From the NCBI GenBank assembly GCA_018398765.1, contig JAHBMJ010003805.1, forward strand, positions 51,372 to 86,527: DNA of 35,156 nucleotides, given 5' to 3'. Position 1 is the first letter of the stretch. Each line of letters opens with the position of its first letter. The translations under genes and the position numbers were made by a program. Below are positions 14,960-26,564 of this stretch, piece after piece. Under the pieces are notes generated by a model that had not been told where the DNA came from, ran no database searches, and was given only the letters and a program-made list of their open reading frames with translations. Source of the stretch: Chromera velia (taxonomy: Eukaryota > Sar > Chromeraceae).

Positions 14960-16400
14960 TCACAGCCTGATGACTACAACGGTTGTGTCGTCATGATACC
15001 GTCTCCTTGTGCCCTCGTCCAATGCCTTCAAGGCCGCCAGCGTCATTCCGCTTTCCTCGGCCGCCTTCTTCAATGTCTCTGCCACCACCCGATCAGCTGC
15101 CTTCTGTAGATCTTCGAGCCCCTCCTCTAACACAAACGCAACTACCTCGTCGGCAGTCAAAAAATCCCAAACGCCATCGCAGGCCAGAACGAGGAATGCG
15201 TCCGTGTCGGACCGTCGAAAAGACTTGACATCGGGGTCGGCAGAAATGTAGGGGAACGAGTAGGGAGGCCTCACGAAAGCGCGTGGTCTGCGTGTGAACA
15301 AAAGAGGCAGCCGAGTAAGGGTGTTTGAGGAGGATGCATCATAGATAGAAAAAAAGTTAATTTATTGTATCCTTTCTCCTTCATCACGCACACAAATAAG
15401 GCACGCAGCGTGCATGGAGTTTTGTTTGACACACACAGACAGACAGGTATCTTTCCCTTTGAACGACGGACAAAAACCCTCGTGTTGAAAGTAAAGTTCA
15501 AGTTGTTTGATGGTCTGCTTGCGCCTGGATTTGTTCGTGTGTGCGCTTCTATATTTTTCTATTTCATTTCCTTTTTCGCCACAACACAGTAATACCGGAT
15601 GGATGGATGGATGGATCTACGTACACCTACTCACTTCTGTGCGTCTTTATCCATCACAAATTTCTCGTCCTTCAGGTGAAAGTCCCCGAAGGCACGCGTC
15701 GGCTGCAGGCGCCCCTTGACGTAGCACGCGCTCCCGACCGTCTCGTCCCCCAAGCTGCCCTCTCCACGTGCCCACTCCCACAAATGGTCCAGGACTCCCG
15801 AGGGACGGCGGGGCCGCGTGATTGACCTCTTACACACGACCTGAAGAGGAAAGAAAGAAAGAAAGAAAGACAAAAGACAGCGGTGTGGGTGTACTGCATA
15901 CAGCCTGTTGTCGAAATGTTGTATATTTCTTGAGTGTTCACTTCTTCACGTCCGGACCGAAAAGCCTCCGTGCACAGTGCAGCACTCCACAAGACGCCCT
16001 CCCTCAGGATAGAGAAGATTTCATGTGAACGATTGGAAGAGAAAACAGTCAAGGAACACAGGCAAGCAAAACTTCTCACGAAGGTCACAGAAAAGACAAA
16101 AAGAAAAGAATTCTCTGAAAACGTCCCCCCATCAAGCCAAGGAAGGAACAGGTAAGAAAAAGAAGCAACTGACAATATCCTCCTCTTTCGGATGTTCCCT
16201 CTTCAACCGCTCCTGCTCTGCAACGCTGTTTGCCCTGCGGGGGGGGAGAATGAGGAAGCAAAAAGCAGGGAAGAAAGAAAGGGGGTCAGACAGAAAGGAT
16301 GTGGGAAAAAGAGATCGGGTCAGTGAACTCAGGAGCTCGAAGACTCATGCTGATAGATTGATGAAGTCCTGCCCTGTCTCTCTCTCTGTCTTTTTGTCTG

Positions 16401-16442
<42 letters not shown>

Positions 16443-17165
16443 TTCACGCGCACACTTACATACACACTCTTTTACTTGAACACACACATACACAGATGCA
16501 CATATCCCGTACACTTTCCTTCTGTTTATTCTTCCCTTTTTTCTCCCTTCCCTCCTTCCTTGAGTCTGTTTGAATTCAAGCGTCAACGACGACTACTCAC
16601 GTGTGATCGGTCGTGAGGGTGACCGCCTTTCCCCCCTTGCAGAGCACAGCCCTGCAGTCTCCAACGTTTGTTACGTACACGTCCGAATCCGTGACCATCA
16701 CGGAGACGCAACAGGCGCCCACCTGAACGCATGAACATTCGGAACATGTGGACTGATACACACTTGACGAGCCAGTACGTGCGTATTGCGAGGGGAGTCT
16801 GGTCGAAGTGTCATGTCGCTGTACTCTACAGTCAAGGAGACGTGCGGCGACTCCTCAGAAGCATACTTGAAAGAAAGTCGAGTGCTTCTCTCTCTGAGCG
16901 ACGTGAAGCTCGGACGGAGATGACTTCGCCTTCCCAATCCAAAAGAGTGGGTGGGTTTGGCTCTTTGAAAATACACACGACTCGTTCAGTTCATTCAGCG
17001 CAGCTGCACAAAGAGCCACATACGAAGCCAACCAAACAACCTCACCTGTCATCGAAATTACCAACTTGCACAGATGATTGACTCATCCATCAGTAGCATA
17101 GTATTCAGAAACACATGCGAGATTAAACATATTAGAAGACTGGAGCAGACGTAGGGAACAAATTC

Positions 17166-17203
<38 letters not shown>

Positions 17204-18356
17204 CGTACCCACCTTTGCAATCCTGGAGAATCCTGACTCGAATGGAAGTGTGATTGCCTCCATCAGTTTCTTATCAAGGGATAGATGCGCACCGCGGAGC
17301 GTCTTTTCCAGATCCATTCTGGAGAGAGATCGGAAAGCAGAAGAGGAAGAGGAAGAGGCAGCTGCCTGAGGGGGGCTGCTTGGTGAAGAAGAGGAAGGGC
17401 TTGGAGAGGAAGGGGGGGTTGAGGCTGCAGTCGATGTGGATGATGGAGAGGGAGGGGGAGGGGGCAGGGGGGAGGCTGTGCCCTCTGCTTGGCTGATTTC
17501 GTCTTGGACGGTTGCCGCCAGATGCTGCTTCACGTATTCGGCTGCACGCAGGCAGGCAGGCAGACTTTTTGTATCAATGTACGCATACTTCATTCACTCG
17601 TGACTGCGCGCATGAAGTGAATCCCTGTGTGCTGGGTCTCTGCGCATCTGCGCCAAAGCGTCTGTGTCCCACTATATATCTATCTGCCTACTGGGATGTT
17701 GGCTGTCTGCCAGTCATTCTGCCTGTTTCTCTGCCTGTCTGTCAGTCTATCTATCTCTGCCTGGCTTCTTGTCTGTCCACGCAACCAGTCAACTCCTCCG
17801 TTGAGTTTTCCACGTGCAGGCAGACAGGCAGGCCGAGGCTTGACTGACCGACTTGGTGTCCCCCATGCCCGTCAATGACGCTGCACATGAGGACAGTCTG
17901 GCCCTGCACCCTTAGTTGTGCCACTGAGGTCCTGTCCTCCATGTTGTTGTTCGCCTGATACTGCTGGAGGGCGACTGTTTTGGGCAATCGCTTCTCCATG
18001 TGGACGTTCAGACGAAGAGGGACAGCGTCCGACTGTTTGCCGTCCGCTGACACGGACTCAGGAAGAAGGGCCGCTTTCGGCTGTATCTGGTAACAGCGTA
18101 CGACGCTCTGATTGAAGAACGGAAGAGAACGGAAGGGGGACAACAACATACGTCGTGTCTGGACCCAGTAGCTCCATCCTTCCCCTTCACTCAACTGACT
18201 CCCATTCACATCTGTTAGAGCCCTGCTACCCTCCGCATTTTGCCGTCTCTGTTGCTGTTGGGACGCCAGGGACACTGAGGCCGCCATGGCAACCAAGAAA
18301 CTCCGCTGTATGAGCAGGTGCCCATTCCGGGGCCACAGCTTCCATGGCTCAAACAT
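14960..18356 (-). CDS. PP2C-family Ser/Thr phosphatase, pyruvate dehydrogenase phosphatase-like
   Basis: Six exons on the minus strand: 18356-17849, 17541-17213, 16722-16601, 16234-16174, 15840-15635, 15287-14960. They total 1554 bases (517 residues, TGA end), and every junction is GT-AG with matching phase. PP2C motifs appear in order: MEDR (139-142), DGHGG (162-166), VTNVGDCRAVL (about 297-306), NSVAEQERLKREHPKEE, YVKGRLQPTRAFGDF (about 380-394), ACDGVWD (444-450) and DDTTVVV (508-514). The Asp residues that bind the two metals are present. The long RLKREHP segment and FPYISADPDV resemble mitochondrial pyruvate dehydrogenase phosphatase more than plant-type PP2C. The N-terminus has few acids and could be a transit peptide; ATG 24 is a second possible start. 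A Pro/Ser-rich insert lies in exon 2. No lesion is seen. Confidence 0.88.
17168..17200 (-). repeat. CA/GT microsatellite in a phosphatase intron
   Basis: A run of CA dinucleotides on the plus strand just downstream of the donor at 17212, inside the intron 17212-16723. Confidence 0.9.
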
Positions 18357-18786
18357 CTCTTACTTACTCCAAGAGCTTCACTCAGTGGCCCTGTCCTTTG
18401 CGAGCAAAGGTAAACTCCAAAAACAGACAGAGGGTAGGGAAGTCCCTCTACTTCTCCTAGGCCAAGACAGAGAGGTCAATTATGAAGGCGGCACCACCAT
18501 TTGTTTGAATCGAAGCAGATGATGTGTTTTCCGGATTCTCACAGGGTCGATGACCGATAGATCATCGGGTTATCTGGAGAAAAGTGGACAGAAAGACAAA
18601 CAAATTAATCAGTGCGCACAGGACTTGATGTACAGCCAGCCCAAGGAACCTGTTGAGGAGACGATCAGATCTGTGTGGAGTCAGTCGTAGGTTCGATGGC
18701 CTACTCAGAGGTTATTAATACATTCTCTCCGTGGTCAGTGGTCTTGCGCAAAAGGCAACTTAGTAGAGAGTCAGGTATACCATGCA
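18357..18786. other. Region between the phosphatase and the non-LTR element
   Basis: Should contain the phosphatase promoter (minus strand) and the unrecognised 5' end of the retroelement. The retroelement frame is open back to TAG 18688-18690. No TATA box or other defined element can be assigned. Confidence 0.4.
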
Positions 18787-20883
18787 ATGGTATACCACGC
18801 CAGCCATCGCCAGCATTCGCCAGCCATCGTGGTAGCGGCAGCTCGACGATTATATATAGATGCCACTTCCACAGGCTCCAGTGGCATGCCGGGGCCCAGC
18901 AAAAAAATCGTCTGGACCAAACCCTCTATTATCACAGCCTTTGTTTTCCTTTCCCTCTTTCTCTCTCAGGTGCAGCAAGCAGGCCTCCAGGGCCGTCAGC
19001 CTCCCCCTCCCGATCTCGAGGCACGGCACCTGCTAGCCCGGATGGGAGGATTCGGGGGGGATATCAACGTGGCCGTACACTCCCTCGAAGGGAACATACC
19101 AGCACCACAAGGAGGTGGAGATAGCGAAGAGCGTTCACGAAGGGATGGAGAAAGGGAGGCGGAAGAAGATTGGACGCAACCCGATTTGATGGGGGAACCA
19201 GAAGAGCAGTCGCCTCGAACTAGGCCCCCTATCGCTCCCTCTAGCATAGATCCGAGCTCCCGCTTTGCACGTCACCCGCACCCGACGGAGAGATGGTCAA
19301 ACCCCGTCATGGCAGTGACAGTGCCACCAACCAGGGAGGCACGCTCTTCAGGCCAGTCGGGGGGGCGGGGGCAGACGACCAGGGAGAAGAGACGCATACC
19401 GAATGCACCGTTGCCCCCGAACCACTGACTGCTGCGAGGCAGCTCGGACGCCGTCCCCCAGCAGCTACAGACGACAAGCTTAGCCTCTGCCTCAGCCAGC
19501 GCGTCTTCATCTAGCAGTTCCGCATCTTCATCCACCCGGCCTATCTTCAGACCGGTACAGATCGCACCGAATCCGACGTAAATGCCAGTCCTAGCGGCCC
19601 CGGCATCAGTCTCGGCAGCGGCAGCGGCAGCAGCGGCAGCGTCTGCCGCACCGTCAGTGATTCTGGGGTGCACAGCGTCAGTCGTATCCCGTTTCCTACC
19701 TCCTCCCCAGCGGCAGTCGGCGGTGGAAGCGTCCCTCCAAGCCCGGCAGCGCGCAGGTAAGGATGGGGGAGAGTAGCAAACAGCAGCATCGGTCCCCAGG
19801 GGGGACTTTTCCTCAGGTGGCAGATTCCGTCAGGAGGATTCACAAGACGCTGAGGCGGCGCGTGCGCCTCCAGAAACAGATTCCGACCCGGAGGAGGTAG
19901 GCAGCGTGGGGGTGCTACCCTCAGAAGACCAGGGTATGGGAAGCGGGTGCGGAGATGACAGCGGCCATAGAGGACAGCCCCAAAACCCCCCGCCTTCTAA
20001 CCAGGTCCAGGGAGACGGGGACGAACGGATGGATGGCCAGGGAGGAGCAGCCGCAGTGGCGGCTGGGGTCAGATATGCTTACCCCCTTCCTGTAGCCGCG
20101 AACGCACAGAGGGCACAGGACGATCGCAATAACGTAGGTAGTGATGGAGATCTGGAGGATAGGGAAGACGCCTCGGAACGAGCGGCGGGGTGGGAAGGGA
20201 AGTGGGCGTTTTGGGACTCGGTGGACTGGACAGTAGAAGCCTGGGACGACCTGGACATTCCCACGGACAGACATATTGATCCCAGGCTACGCCCTGCCCT
20301 GGCTGCCGTCATCGAGGAGATCGTCGATCGTCTGGGGGACGAGGACGCCATCAAAGCAGAGAGAGCATGGAAAGCCCTAGTATACTTCCCTTCCATCTTC
20401 TTCCGCAAGGATCGACGAGGAGGACACGCTTCCTTATCTGCGTGCCGGCGGCGAATCAAGGCTTTTTGGGAGGGGGACTTTGAGACGCTAGTCCGATCTC
20501 TGCGCGAAGATGTAGTAAGAATGAGGGAGAGACAGAAGAAGGGACAGGAGAGAAGAGGGCGTCGGTCGATGCAGCAGCGCACAGAAGACGACCTGGCCTC
20601 TAAAGGAAGACAGGTGCAGGGGTTAATAGAGGAGGGGACGCTCTCAAAGGCAGCCTCTCGGCTGCAGTCGTTCGGGGTAGCTCCTGCGACTACCACTTAG
20701 TCTACCTTCAGAAAGACAGCAGGTATGTTCCCCCGGAGAGCACATCCACTTCTTTTGAGAGGTCCTTCCCAGGACGCTAGACAGGGGGACTCGCAGTCCT
20801 CGGAGCCCACTTCTTCTGCTTTCCTGTCACTGTCACAGAAAAACCTCCTGGAGACCATTAGGTCAGCGCCGAAAGGCTCGGCA
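18787..20883 (+). pseudogene. N-terminal part of the non-LTR retroelement protein
   Basis: The frame from ATG 18787 is low in recognisable content: Pro-, Ser-, Ala- and Arg-rich tracts, then from about 20190 a more globular part (WAFWDSVDWTVEAWDDLDIP) and a basic, coiled-coil-like stretch near 20500-20600. Stops in frame are TGA 19426-19428, TAA 19579-19581, TAG 19774-19776 and TAG 20698-20700, and TAG 20884-20886 ends the segment. Between them the frame stays open without a shift. A strong acceptor (CTCTCTCAG, ending about 18969) suggests the true coding start may be spliced in from upstream. These regions commonly bind nucleic acid in related elements, but no zinc finger is visible here. 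Confidence 0.55.
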
Positions 20884-20886
20884 TAG

Positions 20887-23352
20887 GGGGTTACAGGGTG
20901 GCAGTATGAGCACCTAGGCTTTTTCCTCCCCAGAGATGGCTTGGCACAGGCGCGGATTCTGCGCATTGCCACGTGTTTGGCAAGAGGTGATACCCCGGTG
21001 GGTTTCATATCACTGCTGGCGGGGGGAAGGTGCTTTGCTTTGAAGAAGAACGCACGGGGAACGGAGGTGAGACCGATTGTAGTTGGGGATGTTCTACGAA
21101 GGTGGGTTACGAGAGCGATCCTCTTGGAGTTCAGTCCTCAGTTCGAGAGGCACCTTGGCCCTCTGCAGTTTGCTGTGCGCACTAGAGCAGGTACGGAAAA
21201 GTTGTTTCGGTGTGTGTAAATGTGCCTGCAGCGTTCGCCTTTATCTGCTGTCCTCAATTTAGATGCATCCAATGCCTTCAATGCTTGCAATCGTCAGGTA
21301 GTCATGGACGAGCTCCGTGCACATTTTCCCCATCTGTATACATTCTTTGCGCTATGGTACGGAACCCCTTCCGATCTGGTGTTCAGGGATCAGACAGGTT
21401 TCTTGCGAAAGATCAAGTGCGAAGAAGGTGTGCAGCAGGGGAATGTAGCAGGGCCCCTTTTGTTCTGTCTCGGGCTGAAGCCTTCCCTCGATGGTGTGTT
21501 GGGGGATCTGCAGGCTAAGCATGGAGGAAAGGGGTGCTTTGTCGGTGTTTTCATGGACAATGTCTCCATGGTTTTCCCTCTCCACCCCCTGTCCCAGATT
21601 CCTGCAGATGGACATGACGACAGCATCTTGCATGCATGGAGGGTGAGTGTGGCTAGGTTGTACAGCTTCGGGCTGACGCTACGGCCGGACAAGAGCTCCG
21701 TTCATTCTTCCTCATGGCAGCCCATGGTAAGCTGCCCGGCAGCCTACCCTTCTCCCCTCGGAATCTCTCCCTCTCTCACAGGTTTCCGTCTTTGTGGTGC
21801 GGCAAGTGGGACGGTGCAGTATCAGAGTGAACACTTCGACAAAAAACTGAGAGAGGCGCGGAAGCTCAGTGAGGCAGTCGAAGAGTATGGAGACCTGCAG
21901 GGGGCTCACCTCCTGATGCGTTTCTGTGTTCTCCCAAAGCTGGTTTACCTCACGAGAGTTATGGGAGACGTCATCACGTCGGACGAGTGGTCGTGTGCTG
22001 ATAAGGAGTTAGGCGAGTCGTGGGCACACATCATGGGTTTGTCAAAGCAGGAGTGGGGGCAGGGCGAAGTGCGAAATCAAGCCTACCTTCCTCAGTACCA
22101 AGGGGGTCTGGGTCTTATTTGTTTTCGCACAACCGCGACAGCAGGTTTGTTGGGGAGTTGCGGAGTTACGTTGTCTGACGTGGTTCAGCAACTGACAGAC
22201 CAGGCTTTCCTTGGTCACGGCCAGGCATTAGAAAGGGAAGCCTTTTCGGCTCTTCCCTGGCTACAGGCATCCAAGCGCGAGTTTGAGAGGGCAGAGGCAG
22301 CGGTGGAATCGGTGAAGCTCAAGGCAAACCATCCGTTAAGACACGGGTGGAATTCTATGTTTGACATTTGGTGGAGAGCGTCATCCGGCCAAGAACAGCA
22401 GAAAATTACCGACGCCATTCACCGATCGCGCAGAGTATATCTTTTTTCGAAGGTGCAGCTCTCTGAGCGGGTCCGCCTGCATTCCTGCTCCGGCAACGGG
22501 GCTTTGGCGTGGCTGAGTGCCATTCCCTCATCTGGTTGGCTGCGCTTCCTTCCCGCAGTTTATCGGGTAGCGATCCGCATTCACCTCGCCCTGGGCATCC
22601 CGGAGATGCGCAGGGTAGGGGTGTGTGTATGCGGGTCTCCTCTCGACCCCAGAGGGCACCACGCACAGAAGTGTCCGAACGGAGGGGGCGTGCACTGGCG
22701 CTATGAGCAGGTAGAAGGGGCGTTTACACAGATTTTGCGTGGGCTCCGCCACACTCACGTACTGGAAGAAACGACCCTGGGTCACTTGGGAGTCGCTACC
22801 AATTCCCATCTCGCTGATCAGAGGAACAAACGGGCAGACATCTTTGCCTCCCTTTCAAATGGTGACACCATCCTAGCGGATGTTTCCGTCACTTTTCCTA
22901 TCTCGTCTGATGCTGCCCGCCTACGTACCCGATCGAAAACAGCAGGGACAGCCGCCAAGATGAAGAGTGAGGAGAAGCAGAGGAAATATGCTGTCGCGGC
23001 TCGTTCGGTGGGCCTGCGATTCGTTCCGCTGGTCTTCGAGACCTTCGGATGACCAGATAGAGAAACGGTCTCTTTTGTGAAGGAGCTGGTCGGGATTGCA
23101 GGTTCAAGAGCGGGTTTTTTCATGGAGGGGGAGATGAGGGCGGTCCAGGCGCGTCTCACAGACCGGTATTGGAAGGTCCTCGGTTGTACGTTGCAGCGGT
23201 ACGTGGCTATCAACGTGCTGGCTTCTACCTTTCATGGCAGGGGTCAGCGGGGTCCTTTCCAGCCAGCCTCCCTTTTGGGATGTGAGTTCTCGATGCAGTT
23301 GGTGCATGAAAGGGACCGTTTTGTTCAGGAGGATTCTGAGATTGCTACGTGA
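20887..23352 (+). pseudogene. Reverse transcriptase and R2-type endonuclease part of the non-LTR element
   Basis: RT signs in order: RPIVVGDVLRRW; the first catalytic Asp in LNLDASNAFN (codon 21262); EGVQQGNVAGPLLF; and the second catalytic box, which reads FMDN (codons 21553-21559) where FxDD is usual. The C-terminal half has C-x-C-G...H-H-x3-C (codons 22624-22672) and RADI followed after 13 residues by Asp (22837 and 22879), matching the PD-x12-14-D endonuclease motif of R2-type elements with Ala for Pro. TAA 21217-21219 lies just before the RT catalytic strand. TGA 23050-23052 falls in ETFG-stop-PDRE, inside a conserved stretch; the frame then continues 99 codons to TGA 23350-23352. The gene cannot give a full protein unless stops are bypassed. 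Confidence 0.72.
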
Positions 23353-25010
23353 TTTGTTTAAACTTGTTTTTTGATGCATGAATGTGCATGGATGCTTGCG
23401 TGTTCGTTCTTTGTTTCTTCTCTTTTCTGTGAGCAGTTGTCGACAGTTGTATAGGTATCAGACACTCTGTGGGCATGTCTCATACTCGGCACCACGTCTT
23501 TGTTTCCCTGATTGATTCTCCTTGGGGGAGAGCTCTTACAGTGCCGCGGGAAAGTGTACTACCATACATCTGTTTGCTGGTTCGTTGCATTCTTCTTGCT
23601 TGTACTGTTGCTCTCAAACTTTCACCCACATTTCTTCGTATTTTTTTTTTTATGCTCCATGCAGCCAGTAAGGTTCGGGTTCTGTTTTTTGTCTTTGTAC
23701 TCTGAGGTTGAAGTCGATCTTTCTTGGTATTCTGATTTAAGCTTGGAATGTCTCGCCACTGGCAGGCCATTTTGCAAGTCTTGAGCCTCTTTTTTGTCTA
23801 CTCCGATCGTCGTTCGTGTCCTCCAGCCGTTGGTCTTCACTGGGGGTCGTGGCCGTGGTTCTTTAACCTAGGAATTGAACGCAGGCTTTGCCTTAGGTTT
23901 ACGCTTCTAGGGATTGAACCTATGCCGTCGCCCCTAAGACTGGGCGGTAAGCTTAATATCATCATTATTCTCAGGGCCGTGGAAAGACCATCATGCAAAC
24001 AAACAGAAAGATAGAAATGGAAAGGCCGTCATTCAAGTAGGAAAGATGAAAGTGGAGAGAAGTCTAACGGTCATCTAAAACTCATCTTCATATAGGAGTT
24101 CTGGTTTGTTGAAACTTTGTTCATACACCATATTACACTATTCGGCGACCATTTAAAACAGTTTAAGTTATATATATTTTTTTTATTCCAAAAATTTCTA
24201 AAGTTGTTTATCTTTTTCAAAAGATGATTGAAGGTTTTGTTATGCACGCCAAAAGTATTTAAAACTAGATTTAAAATTGGGTAAATTATCCACAGTGGTA
24301 GATAAATCATAACTAATCATAATTAAAATTACGTAAATTCATATATTTTTTTTTCTTTTGTTTCTATACGTAGTAACGTCATAGTTTTATACGGCCAGCT
24401 GCAAATAAACATAAGTCTATTCGGTTTTCCTCCTAAATTTCCCCCCAACAAGAAATTTATAGAAACGTTAAGTTGTCGTTAACTCAGAATGTATTGTTAT
24501 GATGAATATGTTGAAAATATTGTTAGAAATTCCGTGTGGGGAAGTGTTTATTGTTTTTTGTTCAAATGTTGTAAACTCCATCCTCCTCCCAATGATTCTG
24601 CATTAAATTTCATATTTTAGGAAGGCAAAAACATTCTTTGTGGTCTAGGAAAAGCCAGCATCAAAGCATATATGAAAAAAGAAAAGAAAACCAGAGAAAT
24701 GAAACTGGAACAGATGTCATACACGCAGACACACAAGAAAGATGAAGACTGAAAGGTCGTTATGTGAGGAAACAAGGAAGATGAAAGTGAAGCGGACTTT
24801 CTGCAAGCAGACGGGCTAGCAGATAGGAAAGATAGATGAAACTGGAGAGGCCCGTAACACGTGGATGGAAGCTAGCGGAAAGTAGTCATGCAAGCCGGCA
24901 AGATAGACAAAAGCGGAGAGTCGTCATGTACGACAGCGCAGTGCCATGACAGAAGAAAGTAGAGACCCACCAAGCAAGCAAAAAAGGAGGATGGGAATAT
25001 AAAAGTAGAG
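23353..25010. other. Intergenic with decayed minisatellite pieces
   Basis: The first part may be the 3' UTR of the retroelement. At 23973-24062 there are about two diverged copies of the 38-bp unit found at 25011-25596, followed by a flank (TTCATATAGGA-TTCTG) also found after the main array. 24110-24640 is AT-rich. 24690-25010 has further decayed units (GAAAGATGAAAGTG-like). Confidence 0.6.
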
Positions 25011-25596
25011 AGGCCGTCATGCAAACAGACAGAAAGATGAAAGTGGGGAGGCCGTCATGCAAACAAACAGAGAGACTAACAGAGAGAAAGATGGAAGTGG
25101 AGAGGCCGTCATGCAAACAGACAGAAAGATGGAAGTGGAGAGGCCGTCATGCAAACAGACAGAAAGATGAAAGTGGAAAGGCCGTCGTGCAAACAGACGG
25201 AACGATGAGAGTAGAGAGGCCGTCATGCAAACAGACAGAAAGATGAAAGTGGAGAGGCCGTCGTGCAAACAGACGGAACGATGAAAGCAGAGAGGCCGTC
25301 ATGCAAACAGACAGAAAGATGAAAGTGGAGAGGCCGTCATGCAAACAGACAGAAAGATGGGAGTGGAGAGGCCGTCGTGCAGACAGACGGAACGATGAAA
25401 GTAGAGGGGCCGTCATGCAAACAGACAGAAAGATGGAAGTGGAGAGGCCGTCATGCAAACAAACAGAAAGATGAAAGTGGAGAAGCCGTCGTGCAAACAG
25501 ACGGAACGATGAAAGTAGAGAGGCCATCATGCAAACAGACAGAAAGATGGCAGTGGAGAGGCCGTCATGCAAACAGACAGAAAGATGGAAGTGGAG
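25011..25596 (+). repeat. 38-bp minisatellite, 15 units, two unit types
   Basis: Units start at 25011, 25049, 25103 and then every 38 bases to 25559. The second unit carries a 16-base insertion. Type A begins AGGCCGTCATGCAAACAGAC; type B has CGTCGTGC and GGAACGATG and ends GTAGAG (GCAGAG in one unit). Order is A A A A B A B A A B A A B A A, so the right half is a 114-bp AAB higher-order repeat. Open frames across it on both strands are by-products of the repeat. Confidence 0.92.
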
Positions 25597-26564
25597 AGAA
25601 GTTCAACGTCTGCGTATTTATTTTCATATAGGACTTCTGCCTGAAGATTTGATTCTCTCACCACGTGTCCACATAGATGCTTGATTGAACTGTGCATGCA
25701 CTAATTCTCGTAGCAAGGTCAGTCAAAAAGCTGCTGCTTAGCTGCATGCACAGACGGAGGATTGACTGCAAATTTGAACTTACTGGTGGACCTGTTACCT
25801 CCATCTTCCAGATGTACAGGAGAATATGCAGTTACGTCTGTCGCAAACCAGTTCTTTTTTGCCATCGAAGATCGATCCTCTATATATAGCTCAATTATAA
25901 TTGAATGCATTTGCGTGGCCGCGATCTTGTGTATGCCGGCGTCCCGCATATATTGCTTGAGGGGCACGTTTCTCTCTGTTGTGGCGGAGGGATTGTTTTC
26001 TCGCGACCGTTCGCACGGAGCCCGCCATGCGTGACGGATGCATGGGTGTGACAGTCGAGATCGGGCGACACAGTTCCGCCGCAACTTCCGCGTTACCCGT
26101 TGACCCAGGTCGCGGGATCTATAGACAAGAACCGAGGCCCTAGCTGGGCCCCGGCATGCTCGATCGACATGCGATCACTCGAGCAAGATCGGGGGCCGGG
26201 TCCGTGCGAACGCCCCCGACTTGAGCCTGGCAATGCAGAGCCATTCCGATCATGCACAAATCTTAACTCGCATATATGCACGAATCACGATGATTCAACG
26301 CATTTGAACGCGTTTGATTCATGATCTCCAGTGATGTTGTTCGCCATGTCAGATAGCGGCATAACCAGAACGTACACCAAACCGTTTCCAATGGGTCGAA
26401 GTCAAAAAGATCCGTTTTCTACCTGAAGCGTTCGTGAGCTGTTGCAGTACACCCGCGTGTGTTTGTCCATCCATGCACATGCAGACTGACCGTCTCTGCT
26501 GTACAATTAATCTCAATGTCCGGCTCAGCCCACGCCCGTCTTTTCTCCGTCTACTTGGGTGAGA
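25597..26564. other. Intergenic, no gene seen
   Basis: Begins with the flank shared with 24060-24104. The rest has short palindromes (CGATCG, GCATGC) and no coding stretch I can support. The right edge is probably the promoter of the hydrolase gene. Confidence 0.5.

Larger units (their letters stand above)
18691..23352 (+). mobile_element. Non-LTR retrotransposon with restriction-like endonuclease (R2-type), ends undefined
   Basis: A single frame of about 1,520 codons carries a long variable N-terminal part, a reverse transcriptase, a Cys-Cys-His-Cys cluster and an endonuclease-like motif, which is the order of early-branching non-LTR elements such as R2. Seven in-frame stops interrupt it but there is no frameshift. 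I could not find the 5' end, a poly(A) tail or a target duplication, so the limits given are those of the open frame. Confidence 0.7.

Noticed and set aside
18123-18166. Possible intron (GTATGT to ATCAG, minus strand) in the first phosphatase exon
   Set aside because: It is 44 bases long, so removing it would break the frame that is open and matches PP2C downstream.
19579-23052. A fully reassigned nuclear code with TGA as the only stop
   Set aside because: The non-LTR element also has internal TGA at 19426 and 23050, and the long intact genes contain no internal TAA or TAG.
23870-23960. tRNA-like stretch (GGGATTGAACC resembles a reversed T arm)
   Set aside because: The acceptor stem and an A box cannot be matched. 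At most it is a decayed tRNA-derived repeat.
24960-25600. CRISPR array
   Set aside because: Units are contiguous 38-bp repeats without unique spacers in eukaryotic DNA.
25017-25631. Open frames on both strands across the minisatellite
   Set aside because: The unit of 38 bases lacks stops in some frames; translations are repeat artefacts with no start or splice context.
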